DNA of 64,000 nucleotides from Rhabditoides inermis (GCA_963966185.1 CAWZYM010000350.1:124001-188000); one strand, 5' to 3'; shown: positions 1-11,795, numbered from the stretch's first letter. Made by a program: numbers and translations. The notes: generated by a model from the sequence alone, not told the origin.

Positions 1-716
1 TGCTTTTCAACACACTGTTCTCAAAGGTCAGGTTCTTTCTTCTTGTTCAGACGATCCGATCATACCTTTCGCAACATTCTTTCACGAGAGAAAGCACAGC
101 ATGTGGCACAGGATTCTTCTCAGAATTCCGAGAGAGAAGTTCCCTAAGCTGAAGAAAATCGACATTCTCTTCGTCTCCGACGACGAGTTCGATTTCACGG
201 TTGACTGGCCTGGCTCTCGTCATTTTCAATGTTACATTTATCGTAAGAAGCAGTTCGAACCGAAGATGTATATAGAAAACTGAGTCGACAGGTGCACACA
301 CTTTCTTTTGCAGTTTCAATGTTTGTTCATTTAGTGTAGAAGCGAGTGCGAAGGTAGCAGCCCTGAAGGTGTTCAATCATCTGTTGTACGCGCGAACTGA
401 AGAAGAGTACGATGAGGTAAATTACGCAGAGCTAGTGGATTTAGTCATATATCATATATCACACTGCATCTCATCGTTCAGACTTGGGAAGAAAAAAAAA
501 AGCAGAACGAGTACCCATTCGACAAATATCCCGGTTTGAAGAAGTACTTGGCGGATAAGGAAGACTCTATGAAGGTACTCCCTCCCTCTCGCTCTCTCTC
601 TCTCTCTGCTGTCCCTCTCTCTCTCTCGCTATGTCCCCCTCTAATGTATAGTTTACAGAGGAACGCGGTGTGGGAAATGTATTTGTCAAAAAGGTTTTTT
701 GGCGAGTAAATATTTA
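1..716 (+). pseudogene. MULE-like transposase gene, copy A (3' part, cut by window edge)
   Basis: This is the 3' portion of a MULE-like transposase gene that begins outside the window. It is almost identical to 6097-6815 (copy B). The first exon codes for the segment after the first catalytic Asp: DDPIIPF, FFHERKHS and the VSDDE motif, followed by SRHFQCYIYRKK, which matches the usual order in Mutator-like transposases. It ends in a stop at 281-283. Downstream exons can be read as ASAKVAALKVFNHLLYAR (about 340-415), WEEKKKQNEYPFDKYPG (about 482-572) and a W-rich end (about 657-723). Relative to copy B, an in-frame 6-base gain makes an A-tract near 490. No terminal inverted repeats were found, so the family call rests on motif order only. 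Confidence 0.55.
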
Positions 717-1435
717 TTTAACAGGGTAATATGTTAGGAAAAGTTGGAGAATGTGCTTGTTCATGGGAAGACGGGCAGCAGCTTCTCGTCGTTCAGCTCC
801 GGCAGAACGCCCTGCATGTTCGCGGTACTCCACTTGGCGGGAGGCTGAAGATGTTCTCTCTCCTTCTCTTTCTCTCTCTTTCTCTCTCCCTCCCTATCTC
901 CCTCCCTCTCCCTCTCTCTGCTCTCTCTCTCTCTCCCTCCCCCGCTCGCCACTCACCGCGCACGGGAACGTTATCATCAGAAAGCGCATGTTGAACGCCT
1001 GGTCGTAGTCGAGCTTAACAAAGGGCTAGCTACAGTATAGAGTTTGGAGTGCTCATGGCCTTGGTGATGGTGAACGTAGCGTGAGCTGCGGGAGGGATGG
1101 CGCCGACGGGGCGAGCGACTCTCACCAACTCGTCCTGCACCACCTGCAAGCACCAGTATTGATTACCTGTACCAGAGGTATTGATTCAGAACAGTAGTAT
1201 CGAACGAAAGCTACTCACCTCGTACGCCACATGCTTGGTGGAAGCGTTGGAGATCACCTCCCTCTTCTCCCCGACAAAGCGGAGGTGCAGGAACGCCGGC
1301 GCGAAGGCGAGCCCCTCAACGGTCGGCCGCTTCTCTCCAGCCGCGTCGGACGCGAGTGCCGTCGGAGGTGTCGGCGTCTTCTTGACAGCTGCGAGCGGCC
1401 TGAGAAGACTCGGTCTCTCTCTCTCTCTCTGATAC

Positions 1436-2096
1436 CGGAACGGCGCGTTCTCTCGCCTCGGCAGCGCATCGCCTCGCTCGTTGGTGAAGCGCCGAGCCAG
1501 TCCGAAGTAGTAAATCTTGAGGACATACCTGGTCTGCAAAGGATGACAGATGACATTGACATGTGTGAGACACTCAATGTTCCAGAATTTTGTGAACAGA
1601 CAGTTAAGTACATGTAAGAAAAGAAATTCAACCTACCGCGTAGGTGAGCCCGAAGGCAAAGTTCGCGGGCTTGATGTCTCGATGAAGAAATCCTCGGGAA
1701 TGCATTTCGCGAATACCGGCCAGAGCCTGAAGGAGAACTAGAGGGAGAGAGGGAGAGAGGGAGAGAGGGAGAGAGGGAGAGAGGGAGAGAGGGAGAGAGG
1801 GAGAGAGGGAGAGAGGGAGAGAGGGAGAGAGGGAGAGAGGGAGAGAGGGAGAGAGGGAGAGAAGGAGAGAGGGAGAGAGAGAGAGGGAGAGAGGGAGAGA
1901 GGGAGAGAGGGAGAGAGGAAGAGAGGGGAGGAGAGAGAGGAAGAGAAATAAAGAAGAGAGAGAGCGCGAGAGATAGACTCGCCTGCATGATAGTACGAGC
2001 GGTGGTGGGCCGGCTGAGGCGCTTGTGGGGCGACAGAGACTGCATGTCACTGAGATTCGCGTTCAGAATCTCCATCACGACAAAGTTGAACTCGGC
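1436..2096 (-). pseudogene. TTBK/CK1-type protein kinase fragment, copy 1 (DFG changed to YFG)
   Basis: Three exons of a tau-tubulin-kinase-like (CK1 superfamily) catalytic domain lie inside the intron of the membrane/MSP gene. Exon 2096-1983 codes for the hinge and start of the C-lobe (EFNFVVMEIL). It ends at a GC donor, with CAG followed by GCGAGT. Exon 1726-1637 holds the catalytic loop HRDIKPAN, preceded by MHSRGFL. Exon 1533-1436 holds the activation segment start: YVLKIYYFGLARRF replaces the expected DFG with YFG, so the magnesium-binding Asp is lost. The N-lobe (glycine loop, VAIK lysine) and everything after the FRG region are absent. An expanded GA-rich repeat fills one intron. It cannot be an active kinase. 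It differs from copy 2 at 10986-11677 by complementary lesions. Confidence 0.72.
1741..1935. repeat. GA-rich minisatellite (8-bp unit AGAGGGAG) in kinase intron
   Basis: About 24 near-perfect copies of an 8-bp purine-only unit lie in the intron between the first two kinase exons. A similar array is at 11290-11515 in kinase copy 2. Long open frames across it, coding for Ser-Leu-Pro repeats, are artefacts of composition. Confidence 0.9.
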
Positions 2097-2211
2097 CTGA
2101 AAAATGCAGAAAGATTCAGGTAGTCTTCCGATTGCAACCGACCAACCCCAACTGAGGGATAGAGAGATAGAGATAGAAGAGAAAGAGGGGAGAGAGGGGA
2201 AGAGACCTTGG

Positions 2212-2251
<40 letters not shown>

Positions 2252-2654
2252 GCACTCACACTTCCTGTCGCTGGCGAGTGGGTGGCGGGAGCGAGTGCCG
2301 CCCTGGCCTTGTCCTCTGCCTCCCGCTTCTACCTCTTCCGACGCTCCAACTGCTTCCGGCACGCCGTTCACTCGGCCTCGCGCGCATTTCTGGAGCGCAC
2401 AATGCGCGTCACCCAGATGATGGCGATGGCCAGAGCGACCAGGTCAGCCGCTGTCACCATCAACAGGGTGACCTGCTGTGCGAGCCACTCTGTAACCGTC
2501 GGCGGTGAGAAAGAGAGGGAGAGAGGGGGGAGAGAGAAGACTCACTCTCTCGCTGCTCTACCGCAACTTACAACTGAGTCACGCCCATGTCCACCGGAGC
2601 AGCGGGGGTGACGGTGACCAGAGACGCGGTCGTCGAGTCCGACTGTCCCTGCAA

Positions 2655-2712
<58 letters not shown>

Positions 2713-2914
2713 ACAAGTTTTGAGCAAGATGTCAATTCATTACAATATTAAATCGATCGAATACGATATGATATCGAATGATTACGGTATGATAACGACT
2801 AACTATCGATTACAGAGCTACATACGTCCTGACCACCATAAACATGAACAGTACATACCTGCGTGACAAGGGTGGCGGCAATGATGAGCCATACAAGCGT
2901 GTGCATTGGTCTGT

Positions 2915-3720
2915 AACGTATTACGGTAAAAAGTACGGTGCAATGAAGTGATGGAGTAGTGGAGTACGGTGGATACGGTAAGAATACAGTAACCCAACTA
3001 AACGTGTTTCTCGGCGCAAAGTTTGGGTTATGTTACGTATAGGTTATAGGTACAACTATTTACAATCGCGAAAGAGCAGGTCGAGAGTAGGCTAGAGAAA
3101 AGGGGGAAGCGAAAAGGGGCGAAAAGAAAGAAAGCGAATAGTTGAGGAGGCATCTAAAGAGAAATGCGCTCGCAAAACGATAGCAAATGACGGCTGCAAA
3201 CTACTTCCGTGAAGTCCGTCTCTAATTAGCATATGCGAATTGAATGCCCCCTCGTGCACCGCTCACAGAGCGCCAGCCGAATCAATCAATAATGCCCAAC
3301 TGCCCCCTGTCGGTTGTGAGCACTCGCGAGAGAGGGCGCGCTCCGAACCCACCCGCCCCGTGCGCGGCGAACCCCCGGCCACACACACTCACAGTGTGCG
3401 TGTCTCAAATCAATCGATAATGCACACTTGCCTACTGGCAGTGCGCCTTTTTTCGTCGCACTCCTCAGGGCGCGTACAAATCCAATGAATTCAATGTTCA
3501 CACGTGGTGAACACATCTCGAAACGAACCGAATGAACCGATCGATAATTTATCAATATCACTCCACTGAACGACTGAATGGGAGATGAAATTAACCGTTT
3601 ATTAATTTCATGTCGCTTACTTAGACACCCGAAATCCCATCACAAACAACACTCACACACATCGCTCTTTCCACCACTGTCACAATACTCACTATCCACA
3701 TTTTCTTGGTCTCAGTGCAT
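2915..3720. repeat. Conserved upstream block of the membrane/MSP genes, copy 1
   Basis: This block lies directly upstream of the signal-peptide exon of copy 1 and recurs at 9372-10200, 12860-13690 and 29610-30220 with high identity. It holds a short direct duplication (AATCAATCAATAATGCCC near 3285 and AATCAATCGATAATGCAC near 3410), GC-rich boxes, and several CGATAA-type sites near 3415 and 3540. It has no plausible coding exon. Its fixed position suggests that it carries the promoter of that gene family. Confidence 0.6.
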
Positions 3721-3864
3721 GTATGTATGTCATTTTTTATAACACTTGTCACAACATTCTGACATCGTTGTTCCATAATAATATTTCAGTTGTCCCACAC
3801 ATATATCCCCCACATCCGCCGCCGGCTGACCCCCGCCTCCGTTCCGACCTATCCGGCCGATTTC

Positions 3865-4069
3865 AGGGGGTGAATTGACCGGAAATGGATTGAGGACCAG
3901 AAAGACTGGATTGAGATTAGAACGTGAAACTTGGCAGAGAGTACCGGAGAGTGATTGGGAAGGTTTAAGAGAGAGCCGCATGTTGTTATCTTTTCTTATA
4001 TTCAAATCGTATCTCAAAGCGCGCCTCACGAATGGGGTCCGGCTGCGGGTAGTGAGAGACAGGGAGAGA

Positions 4070-4157
<88 letters not shown>

Positions 4158-4165
4158 GACAGACA
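3865..4165. repeat. Partial 0.5-kb dispersed repeat followed by (GA)n
   Basis: 3865-4060 matches the start of the roughly 490-bp repeat that is tandem at 13.8-15.9 kb (shared text GTGAACTTGGCAGAGAG-type near 3925). It runs into about 90 bp of (GA)n. The rest of the unit is missing here. Confidence 0.7.
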
Positions 4166-4448
4166 GGAACCACAGGAACTATTTTCAAGATAGGGAAACA
4201 ATAGAAAATGAGTATGATGGTGAGCGGCCAGATGATAGTGAGGGGCCACTTTCGTGGTGAGAGTGTTTATTTGTCCTCGGGGCACTGGGCTTGGGGCATG
4301 AGAGAGACCGACTGAGACAGAACGAATGAGTGCAGACTGTAGTTAGCAAATGCGAGGTAATCTGTGTGAATGTCGCCTCGGGGTATGAGACGATAATTAC
4401 AGACGATAACAACAGTACATAACTGAGATCACTCAATCGATCCATCAC

Positions 4449-6815
4449 TCTGGTTTGCCCACCGGTCAAATACGTTGCTGGTCACTTGCCGCTTCACCCC
4501 ACACCGTCGGTTGCGAAATGTGCTGGCACTCCCCAAGAACGTTCCGAGTACGTGACGAAAGGTGTGGCCGTGGACGTATAAGAACGCATGCGTTTGTTCA
4601 CCTGTTCGAGAGGCACGAGATGGTATACACGGACGAGACGCATTCTGTCGCCGTCTTCAACAACCGCCTGAAGAACTTCAAGAAGTTCTGGAAGTATCTG
4701 GGAATGCAGTGAGTACATTGTATCTTTTTATAATGGTCATCGTTGCGTTGCAGTGGTTGGTGTCGGTTCCAGTTCGACTACTCCTCGTATGTGACGAAGT
4801 ACATTGAAGAATCAATCACAGCTCCGGTCGGTTTATAGTTTATACCTTCTAATTGTTACTGTAACAATTATAGGCCGCCGCGCGTCGGACAACAGATAAG
4901 AGGCGGAAGATCCGCTACAGCGACTACCGCACGTGCTACAAGTACTTCTGCACGGTGCACAACGCGGTAGGTATGAGTGACGATGAATAGTGACTAATGT
5001 ATGATTTAGGTGCTCTGCACTATGGCGAAGTGGGAGGCCGAGTCAAGCATCTCTGCGCCCGACCACAACGCAATCACCTCCTACTGGCTCGTCACACTTT
5101 TGCTCATGAACGGGCAGCGCACGGAGGTATGGATTTTGATATGTCCTGCATTAATTTTGATACATTAAGATGGACGGATGTACAATGTACAAAGACACTG
5201 AAGGCGTATCCGGTTGGTGAATATGAGGTGAGTCATCGAATTGTTGATCGATTATTACGATTGTTCAGGTTGTACGCAGACGATACTACGAATACGCTCC
5301 GCCTGGAGAAGCATCTGCTAAGCTATTCCAGTGAGTTTGTAGGGAAACGGGGGAGAGAAAAAGAGACATTTTGTAGGAAAACGGAACTCACACTCCGAGA
5401 CAAGAACAAGAAACACCAGGATACGGTAGTAGTTGTGTACGAAGGTAGTTTGGATGCTGCAATGCGATCCAAGAAACTGCCGCATGGAAACGCAACTACT
5501 GACGCCGCACCCGCTACACCTTTCGCGCGCCGTGAGTCTGTTGTCGGGGAGATCATCAAAGAGAGTCTGCGGAAGGACGCTATGCCACAACAGGTTAGAG
5601 AGAGAGGGGGAGAGGGAGAGAGGGAGAAAGAGAGAGAGGGGGAAGAGGAAAGGCGGACTATTCTTCATTTCAGGCAAACAAGATGTTACTCGGAAAAGGG
5701 ACGGGTCTGGGAGCGCCGAGGAATAGGACTCAAGTGAGGAACAAGAAGGCGAGCGAAACTCGTAAGCAGAAACCGTACAGAGATGTGCTCTTCAACTCGC
5801 TGGAGATGAATCCAGTCTTACAGGTACGAAATGTTTACATGCGTCTAGTTCAGAAAGGTTACAGTATGCTGTTGGTGATTCGCGCAGTCCTTTCTTCATC
5901 ATGTCCAACTTGTTCCCACTCGCATTCGCGGGCGCGTGTGAGCCGGCTATTGATATGATGTAAGAAGCTTTAACTCTGATTAGCGATGGCGAGCCGGTGA
6001 GCGCAGCTTGAATATGCAAATATATACAATATAAATTCAGATCATTGTGTCTTATGATACAGCGTTTGACTATGATGAAGTCTACTGCTCCACGTTTGCT
6101 TTTCAACACACTGTTCTCAAAGGTCAGGTTCTTTCTTCTTGTTCAGACGATCCGATCATACCTTTCGCAACATTCTTTCACGAGAGAAAGCACAGCATGT
6201 GGCACAGGATTCTTCTCAGAATTCCGAGAGAGAAGTTCCCTAAGCTGAAGAAAATCGACATTCTCTTCGTCTCCGACGACGAGTTCGATTTCACGGTTGA
6301 CTGGCCTGGCTCTCGTCATTTTCAATGTTACATTTATCGTAAGAAGCAGTTCGAACCGAAGATGTATATAGAAAACTGAGTCGACAGGTGCACACACTTT
6401 CTTTTGCAGTTTCAATGTTTGTTCATTTAGTGTAGAAGCGAGTGCGAAGGTAGCAGCCCTGAAGGTGTTCAATCATCTGTTGTACGCGCGAACTGAAGAA
6501 GAGTACGATGAGGTAAATTACGCAGAGCTAGTGGATTTAGTCATATATCATATATCACACTGCATCTCATCGTTCAGACTTGGGAAGACGCGCAGAACGA
6601 GTACCCATTCGACAAATATCCTGGTTTGAAGAAGTACTTGGCGGATAAGGAAGACTCTATGAAGGTACTCCCTCCCTCTCGCTCTCTCTCTCTCTCTGCT
6701 GTCCCTCTCTCTCTCTCGCTATGTCCCCCTCTAATGTATAGTTTACAGAGGAACGCGGTGTGGGAAATGTATTTGTCAAAAAGGTTTTTTTGGCGAGTAA
6801 ATATTTATTTAACAG
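4449..6815 (+). pseudogene. MULE-like transposase gene, copy B (most complete 3' half)
   Basis: This is the most complete copy of the MULE-like gene. The 5' exons start near 4449, where the ATG seen in copies C and D has become CTG. They lead to HLFERHEMVYTDETHS and FNNRLKNFKKFWKYLG, then CRFQFDYSSYVTKY (about 4754-4825) and RKIRYSDYRTCYKYF. The exon at 5674-5822 ends NPVLQ. The next exon codes for SPFFIMSNLFPLAFAG (about 5863-5958). The catalytic exon 6047-6379 has SYDTAFDYDEVY (first Asp), FFHERKHS and VSDDE (second Asp). Two further exons follow. Two exons present in copies C and D are missing (near 5150). Frame changes are seen near 4570 and across the 5957-6041 junction. No terminal repeats were found. 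The call is inferred from motif order; the element looks inactive. Confidence 0.58.
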
Positions 6816-7502
6816 GGTAATATGTTAGGAAAAGTTGGAGAATGTGCTTGTTCATGGGAAGACGGGCAGCAGCTTCTCGTCGTTCAGCTCCGGCAGAACG
6901 CCCTGCATGTTCGCGGTACTCCACTTGGAAGGGAGGCTGAAGATGTTCTCTCTCCTTCTCTTTCTCTCTCTTTCTCTCTCCCTCCCTATCTCCCTCCCTC
7001 TCCCTCTCTCTGCTCTCTCTCTCTCTCCCTCCCCCGCTCGCCACTCACCGCGCACGGGAACGTTATCATCAGAAAGCGCATGTTGAACGCCTGGTCGTAG
7101 TCGAGCTTAACAAAGGGCTAGCTACAGTATAGAGTTTGGAGTGCTCACCGCCTTGGTGATGGTGAACGTAGCGTGAGCTGCGGGAGGGATGGCGCCGACG
7201 GGGCGAGCGACTCTCACCAACTCGTCCTGCACCACCTGCAAGCACCAGTATTGATTACCTGTACCAGAGGTATTGATTCAGAACAGTAGTATCGAACGAA
7301 AGCTACTCACCTCGTACGCCACATACTTGGTGGAGGCGTTGGAGATCACCTCCCTCTTCTCTCCGACAAAGCGGAGGTGCAAAAAAACAGGCTGCGAAGG
7401 CGAGCCCGTCAACGGTTGGCCGCTTCTCTCCGGACGCGTCGGACGCGAGTGCCGTCGGAGACATCGGCGTCTTCTTGACAGCTGCGAGCGGCCTGAGAAG
7501 AC

Positions 7503-7540
<38 letters not shown>

Positions 7541-7977
7541 TCTCTCTCTCTCACTCACTCACACTTCCTGTCGCTGGCGAGTGGGCGGAGGGACGCGAGC
7601 AGCCGCCAGTGCCGCCGTGGCCTTCTCCTCTGCCTCCCGCTTCTCCCTCTTCCGACGTTCCGACTGCTCCTGGCACGCCGTCCACTCGGCCTCGCGCGCA
7701 TTTCTGGAGCGGACCATGCGCGTCACCCAGATGATGGCGATGGCCAGCGCGACCAGGTCGGCCGCTGTCACCATCAACAGGGTGACCTGCTGTGCGAGCC
7801 ACTCTGAAACGGGCGGCGGTGAGAAAGAGAGGGAGAGAGGGGGGAGAGAGAAGACTCACCCTCTCGCTGTTCCACCACAACTTCCATTTGCGTCACGCCC
7901 ATGTCCTCCATGTCCTTAGGAGCAGCGGGGGTGGCGGTGACCAGAGACGCGGTCGGCGAGTCCGACTGTCACTGCAA

Positions 7978-8094
<117 letters not shown>

Positions 8095-8183
8095 ATCTCT
8101 ATCTCACAAGTTTTGAGCAAGATGTCAATTCATTACAATATTAAATCGATCGAATACGATATGATATCGAATGATTACGGTAT

Positions 8184-9240
8184 CAAATTCAAATTCAAAT
8201 TCAAATGTTTATTCGGAATCGCAAATATGATTATGACACGTACAACACGATATCACTCATAAGAACCTAAGATGGTAGTATAGATTTTTGCGCCGAATGG
8301 AAGATGCAGCTTCACTAATCGGGCTCTTGCATTCCCATCCATAGAGGGCATTCGTCTTGCGGACCAAACCATTGAATCAATATTGACGTAGATGTTGATA
8401 ATCGATCGATATCCATCGATAATCCAAATCCACGGTTACTCCAGTAACAAACTGACCGCAAGGAACGATATCCACTCCACTGAGTGCCAATAGTGATCCA
8501 ATCCTCGAGCTAGCGTTGCTGACTTCCATGTGGGCTACTCCGCGCGGGCCCAGCGTTTCTCACGGAGGATTCCAGAACTTGCGGCGGCGACGGCCGGTGG
8601 TGCGAGAAATGCACCCAACCGGCCGCCGTGACGAAAAGAAATGAAATGAAATGAAATGAAATGAAATGAAATGAAATGAAATGAAATGAAATGAAATGAA
8701 ATGAAATGAAATGAAATGAAATGAAATGAAATGAAATGAAATGAAATGAAATGAAATGAAATGAAATGAAATGAAATGAAATGAAATGAAATGAAATGAA
8801 ATGAAATGAAATGAAATGAAATGAAATGAAATGAAATGAAATGAAATGAAATGAAATGAAATGAAATGAAATGAAATGAAATGAAATGAAATGAAATGAA
8901 ATGAAATGAAATGAAATGAAATGAAATGAAATGAAATGAAATGAAATGAAATGAAATGAAATGAAATGAAATGAAATGAAATGAAATGAAATGAAATGAA
9001 ATGAAATGAAATGAAATGAAATGAAATGAAATGAAATGAAATGAAATGAAATGAAATGAAATGAAATGAAATGAAATGAAATGAAATGAAATGAAATGAA
9101 ATGAAATGAAATGAAATGAAATGAAATGAAATGAAATGAAATGAAATGAAATGAAATGAAATGAAATGAAATGAAATGAAATGAAATGAAATGAAATGAA
9201 ATGAAATGAAATGAAATGAAATGAAATGAAATGAAACTCT
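8184..9240 (-). mobile_element. Non-LTR-type insertion with 11-bp target duplication
   Basis: The insert is bounded by an exact 11-bp duplication, GATTACGGTAT, at 8173-8183 and 9241-9251. Copies 1 and 4 of the host gene have the empty site. Read on the minus strand, the 3' end is a run of TTTGAA repeats preceded by a motif (ATTTGCGATTCCGAATAAAC) that recurs near 34.0 kb and 59.96 kb and resembles the 3' end of the RTE fragment at 14.3 kb. This looks like a 5'-truncated LINE or a SINE moved by RTE machinery. Its upstream end is a long AAATG array. No intact ORF was found. Confidence 0.7.
8639..9236. repeat. Perfect (AAATG)n array, about 120 copies
   Basis: 598 bases of uninterrupted 5-bp unit. 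There is no variant unit in the visible sequence, which points to very recent expansion or to assembly smoothing. It lies at the 5' end (minus-strand sense) of the 1.06-kb insertion. Confidence 0.97.
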
Positions 9241-9371
9241 GATTACGGTATGATAACGACTAACTATCGATTACAGAGCTACGTCCTGACTACCATAAAC
9301 ATGAACAGTACATACCTGCGTGACAAGGGTGGCGGCAATGATGAGCCATACAAGCGTGTGCATTAGTCTGT

Positions 9372-10200
9372 AACGTATTACGGTAAAAAGTACGGTGCAA
9401 TGAAGTGATGGAGTAGTGGAGTACGGTGGATACGGTAAGAATACAGTAACCCAACTAAACGTGTTTCTCGACGCAAAGTTTGGGTTATGTTACGTTTAGT
9501 TTATAGGTACAACTATTTACAATCGCGAAATGAGCAGGTCGAGAGTAGGCTTGAGAAAAGGAGGGAGCAAAAAGGGGCGAAAAGAAAGAAAGCGAATAGT
9601 TGAGGAGGCATCTAAAGAGAAATGCGCTCGCAAAACGATAGAAAATGACGGCTGCAAACTACTTCCGTGAGACCGTCTCTAATTAGCATATGCGAATTGA
9701 ATGTCCCCTCGTGCACCGCTCACAGAGCGCCAGCCGAATCAATCAATAATGCCCAACTGCCCCCTGTCGGTTGTGAGCACTCGCCACCCTCACAGAGGGC
9801 GCGCTCCGAACCCACCCACCTCGTGCGCGGTGAACCCCCGGCCACACACACTCACAGTGTGCGTGTCTCAAATCAATCGATAATGCACACTTGCCTACCG
9901 GCAGTGCGCCTTTTTTCGTCGCACCTCTCAGGGCGCGTACAAATCCAATGGAATCAATGTTCACACGTGGTGAACACATCTCGAAACGAACCGAATGAAC
10001 CGATCGATAATCAATCAATATCACTCTTCTAAACCACTGAATGGGAGATGAAATTAACCGTTTATTAATTTCATGTCGCTTACTTAGACACCCGAAATTC
10101 CATCACAAACAACGCTCACACACATCGCTCTTTCCACCATTGTCACAATACTCACCATCCACATTTCCTTGGTCTCAGAGCATGTATGTCAGTATTTTAT
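9372..10200. repeat. Conserved upstream block, copy 2
   Basis: This matches 2915-3720 in order and content, upstream of the copy 2 signal exon, with small indels such as an added CCACCCTCAC near 9785. No coding exon is seen. Confidence 0.6.
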
Positions 10201-10324
10201 AACACTTGTCACAACATTCTGACATCGTTGATGCTTTCATAATAACATTTCAGTTGTCCCACACATGTGTCCCCACACCCGCCGCCGGCTGACCCCCGCC
10301 TCCGTTCCGACCGATCCGGCCGAT

Positions 10325-10835
10325 TTCAGGGGGTGAATTGGTCGGAAATGGATTGAGGACCAGAAAGACTGGATTGAGATTAGAACGTGAAACTTGGCAG
10401 AGAGTACCGCAGAATGATAGGGAAGGTCTGGGGGAAAATCGCATGTTGTTATCTGCTCTTATATTCAATTCGTATCTTAAAGCGCGCCTCACAAACGGGG
10501 TCCGGCTGGGAGGAGTGAGAGACAGGGAGAGAAGGAGAGAGAAAGAGAAGGACCACAGGAAAAGAGTATACAGGGACCTTGTCCGGCTTTGTTCTAGTCT
10601 AGCGGTACCAATTTAATGATCTCTGTCTAATTTCCGGGCATGTTTCGGACATGACAAGATATCGGGTTACTGTAGCTAATACTGGTTTACTGTATAATGA
10701 AAGCCACAGATCCTCCCGGGAATGGGTTTATGGGTGTTTCTAGACAGATTAAAGAGTTGTGAGTTTACAGAAAGCATTAGATTTTTACGGGTGTGTGATT
10801 CCAGAGATCATTTGCCCTCAGGGGAACATTGGCCG
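10325..10835. repeat. 0.5-kb dispersed repeat unit
   Basis: One full unit of the repeat that is tandem at 13.8-15.9 kb. It runs from GGTGAATTGGTCGGAAATGG near 10333 to the CCCTCAGGGG box near 10820. There is no ORF and no terminal repeat. Confidence 0.75.
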
Positions 10836-10922
10836 GTAAAGGTTTCGGCTATATCCGATGAGTGGGATGAGATAAATGGATAAACTTTTTAAAAAAAATG
10901 TAGTGTTGTGACAGTGTTGTGA

Positions 10923-10984
<62 letters not shown>

Positions 10985-10985
10985 C

Positions 10986-11677
10986 CGGAACGGCGCGTTC
11001 TCTCGCCTCGGCAGCGCATCGCCTCGCTCGTTGGTGAAGCGCCGAGCCAGTCCGAAGTCGTAAATCTTGAGGACATACCTGCTCTGCAAAGGATGACAGA
11101 TGACATTGACATGTGTGAGACACTCAATGTTCCAGAATTTTGTGAACAGCCAGTTTAGTACATGTAAGAAAAGAAATTCAACCTACCGCGTAGGTGAGCC
11201 CGAAGGCAAAGTTCGCGGGCTTGATGTCTCGTTGGAGAAATCGGGAATGCATTTCGCGAATACCGGCCAGAGCCTGAAGGAGAACTAGAAGGTGAGAGGG
11301 AGAGAGGGAGAGAGGGAGAGAGGGAGAGAGGGAGAGAGGGAGAGAGGGAGAGAGGGAGAGAGGGAGAGAGGGAGAGAGGGAGAGAGGGAGAGAGGGAGAG
11401 AGGGAGAGAGGGAGAGAGGGAGAGAGGGAGAGAGGGAGAGAAGGAGAGAGGGAGAGAGAGAGAGAGGGAGAGAGGGAGAGAGGGAGAGAGGGAGAGAGGA
11501 AGAGAGGGGAGGAGAGAGAGGAAGAGAAATAAAGAAGAGAGAGAGCGCGAGAGATAGACTCGCCTGCATGATAGTACGAGCGGTGGTGGGCCGGCTGAGG
11601 CGCTTGTGGGGCGACAGAGACTGCATGTCACTGAGATTCGCGTTCAGAATCTCCATCACGACAAAGTTGAACTCGGC
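10986..11677 (-). pseudogene. TTBK/CK1-type kinase fragment, copy 2 (HRD changed to QRD)
   Basis: It has the same three exons as copy 1. 11677-11564 codes for EFNFVVMEIL. 11273-11187 holds the catalytic loop, reading FLQRDIKPAN, so the HRD His is Gln; the Gly before FL is deleted (29 codons instead of 30). 11083-10986 has an intact DFG (VLKIYDFGLARRF). The GC donor of the first exon is conserved. The fragment ends at the same (CT)n boundary as copy 1, beyond which the flank differs, so one side is a recombination junction. The N-lobe and the rest of the C-lobe are absent. It is not functional as a kinase on its own. Confidence 0.72.
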
Positions 11678-11795
11678 CTGAAAAATGCAGAAAGATTCAG
11701 GTAGTCTTCCGATTGCAACCGACCAACCCCAACTGAGGGATAGAGAGATAGAGATAGAAGAGAAAGAGGGGAGAGAGGGGAAGAGACCTTGGATC

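Larger units (their letters stand above)
761..2906 (-). pseudogene. Signal-peptide/TM/MSP-like membrane protein gene, copy 1 (broken)
   Basis: Seven exons can be traced on the minus strand. The signal-peptide exon is 2906-2859 (MHTLVWLIIAATLVTQ). Exon 2 is 2648-2546. Exon 3 is 2489-2260 and codes for a TM helix (VALAIAIIWVT) followed by a basic coiled stretch. The MSP-like exons are 1399-1219, 1143-1058, 1026-957 and 844-761 (ending LLPVFP). The Pro/Thr-rich start followed by beta-strand-like segments (FLHLRFVGEKREV, STKHVAYE) resembles an MSP domain; this is a tentative family call. Lesions: exon 2 has an in-frame TAA at 2568-2570 where the other copies have GAA, and the donor after exon 5 is AT instead of GT at 1056-1057. 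A kinase fragment sits in the intron between exons 3 and 4 and is out of phase with exon 3. Confidence 0.5.

Noticed and set aside
1254..2255. A 333-codon minus-strand ORF rich in Ser-Leu-Pro
   Set aside because: It is produced by reading the CT/GA minisatellite in frame and crosses exons of two different genes in the wrong frames.
761..2906. A functional TM-kinase-MSP fusion protein
   Set aside because: The kinase exon begins in phase 0 while the TM exon ends in phase 2, giving an early stop; DFG is mutated and exon 2 has a TAA.
8639..9236. A centromeric satellite
   Set aside because: A 5-bp microsatellite at the end of a single insertion with a target duplication, not a large satellite field.
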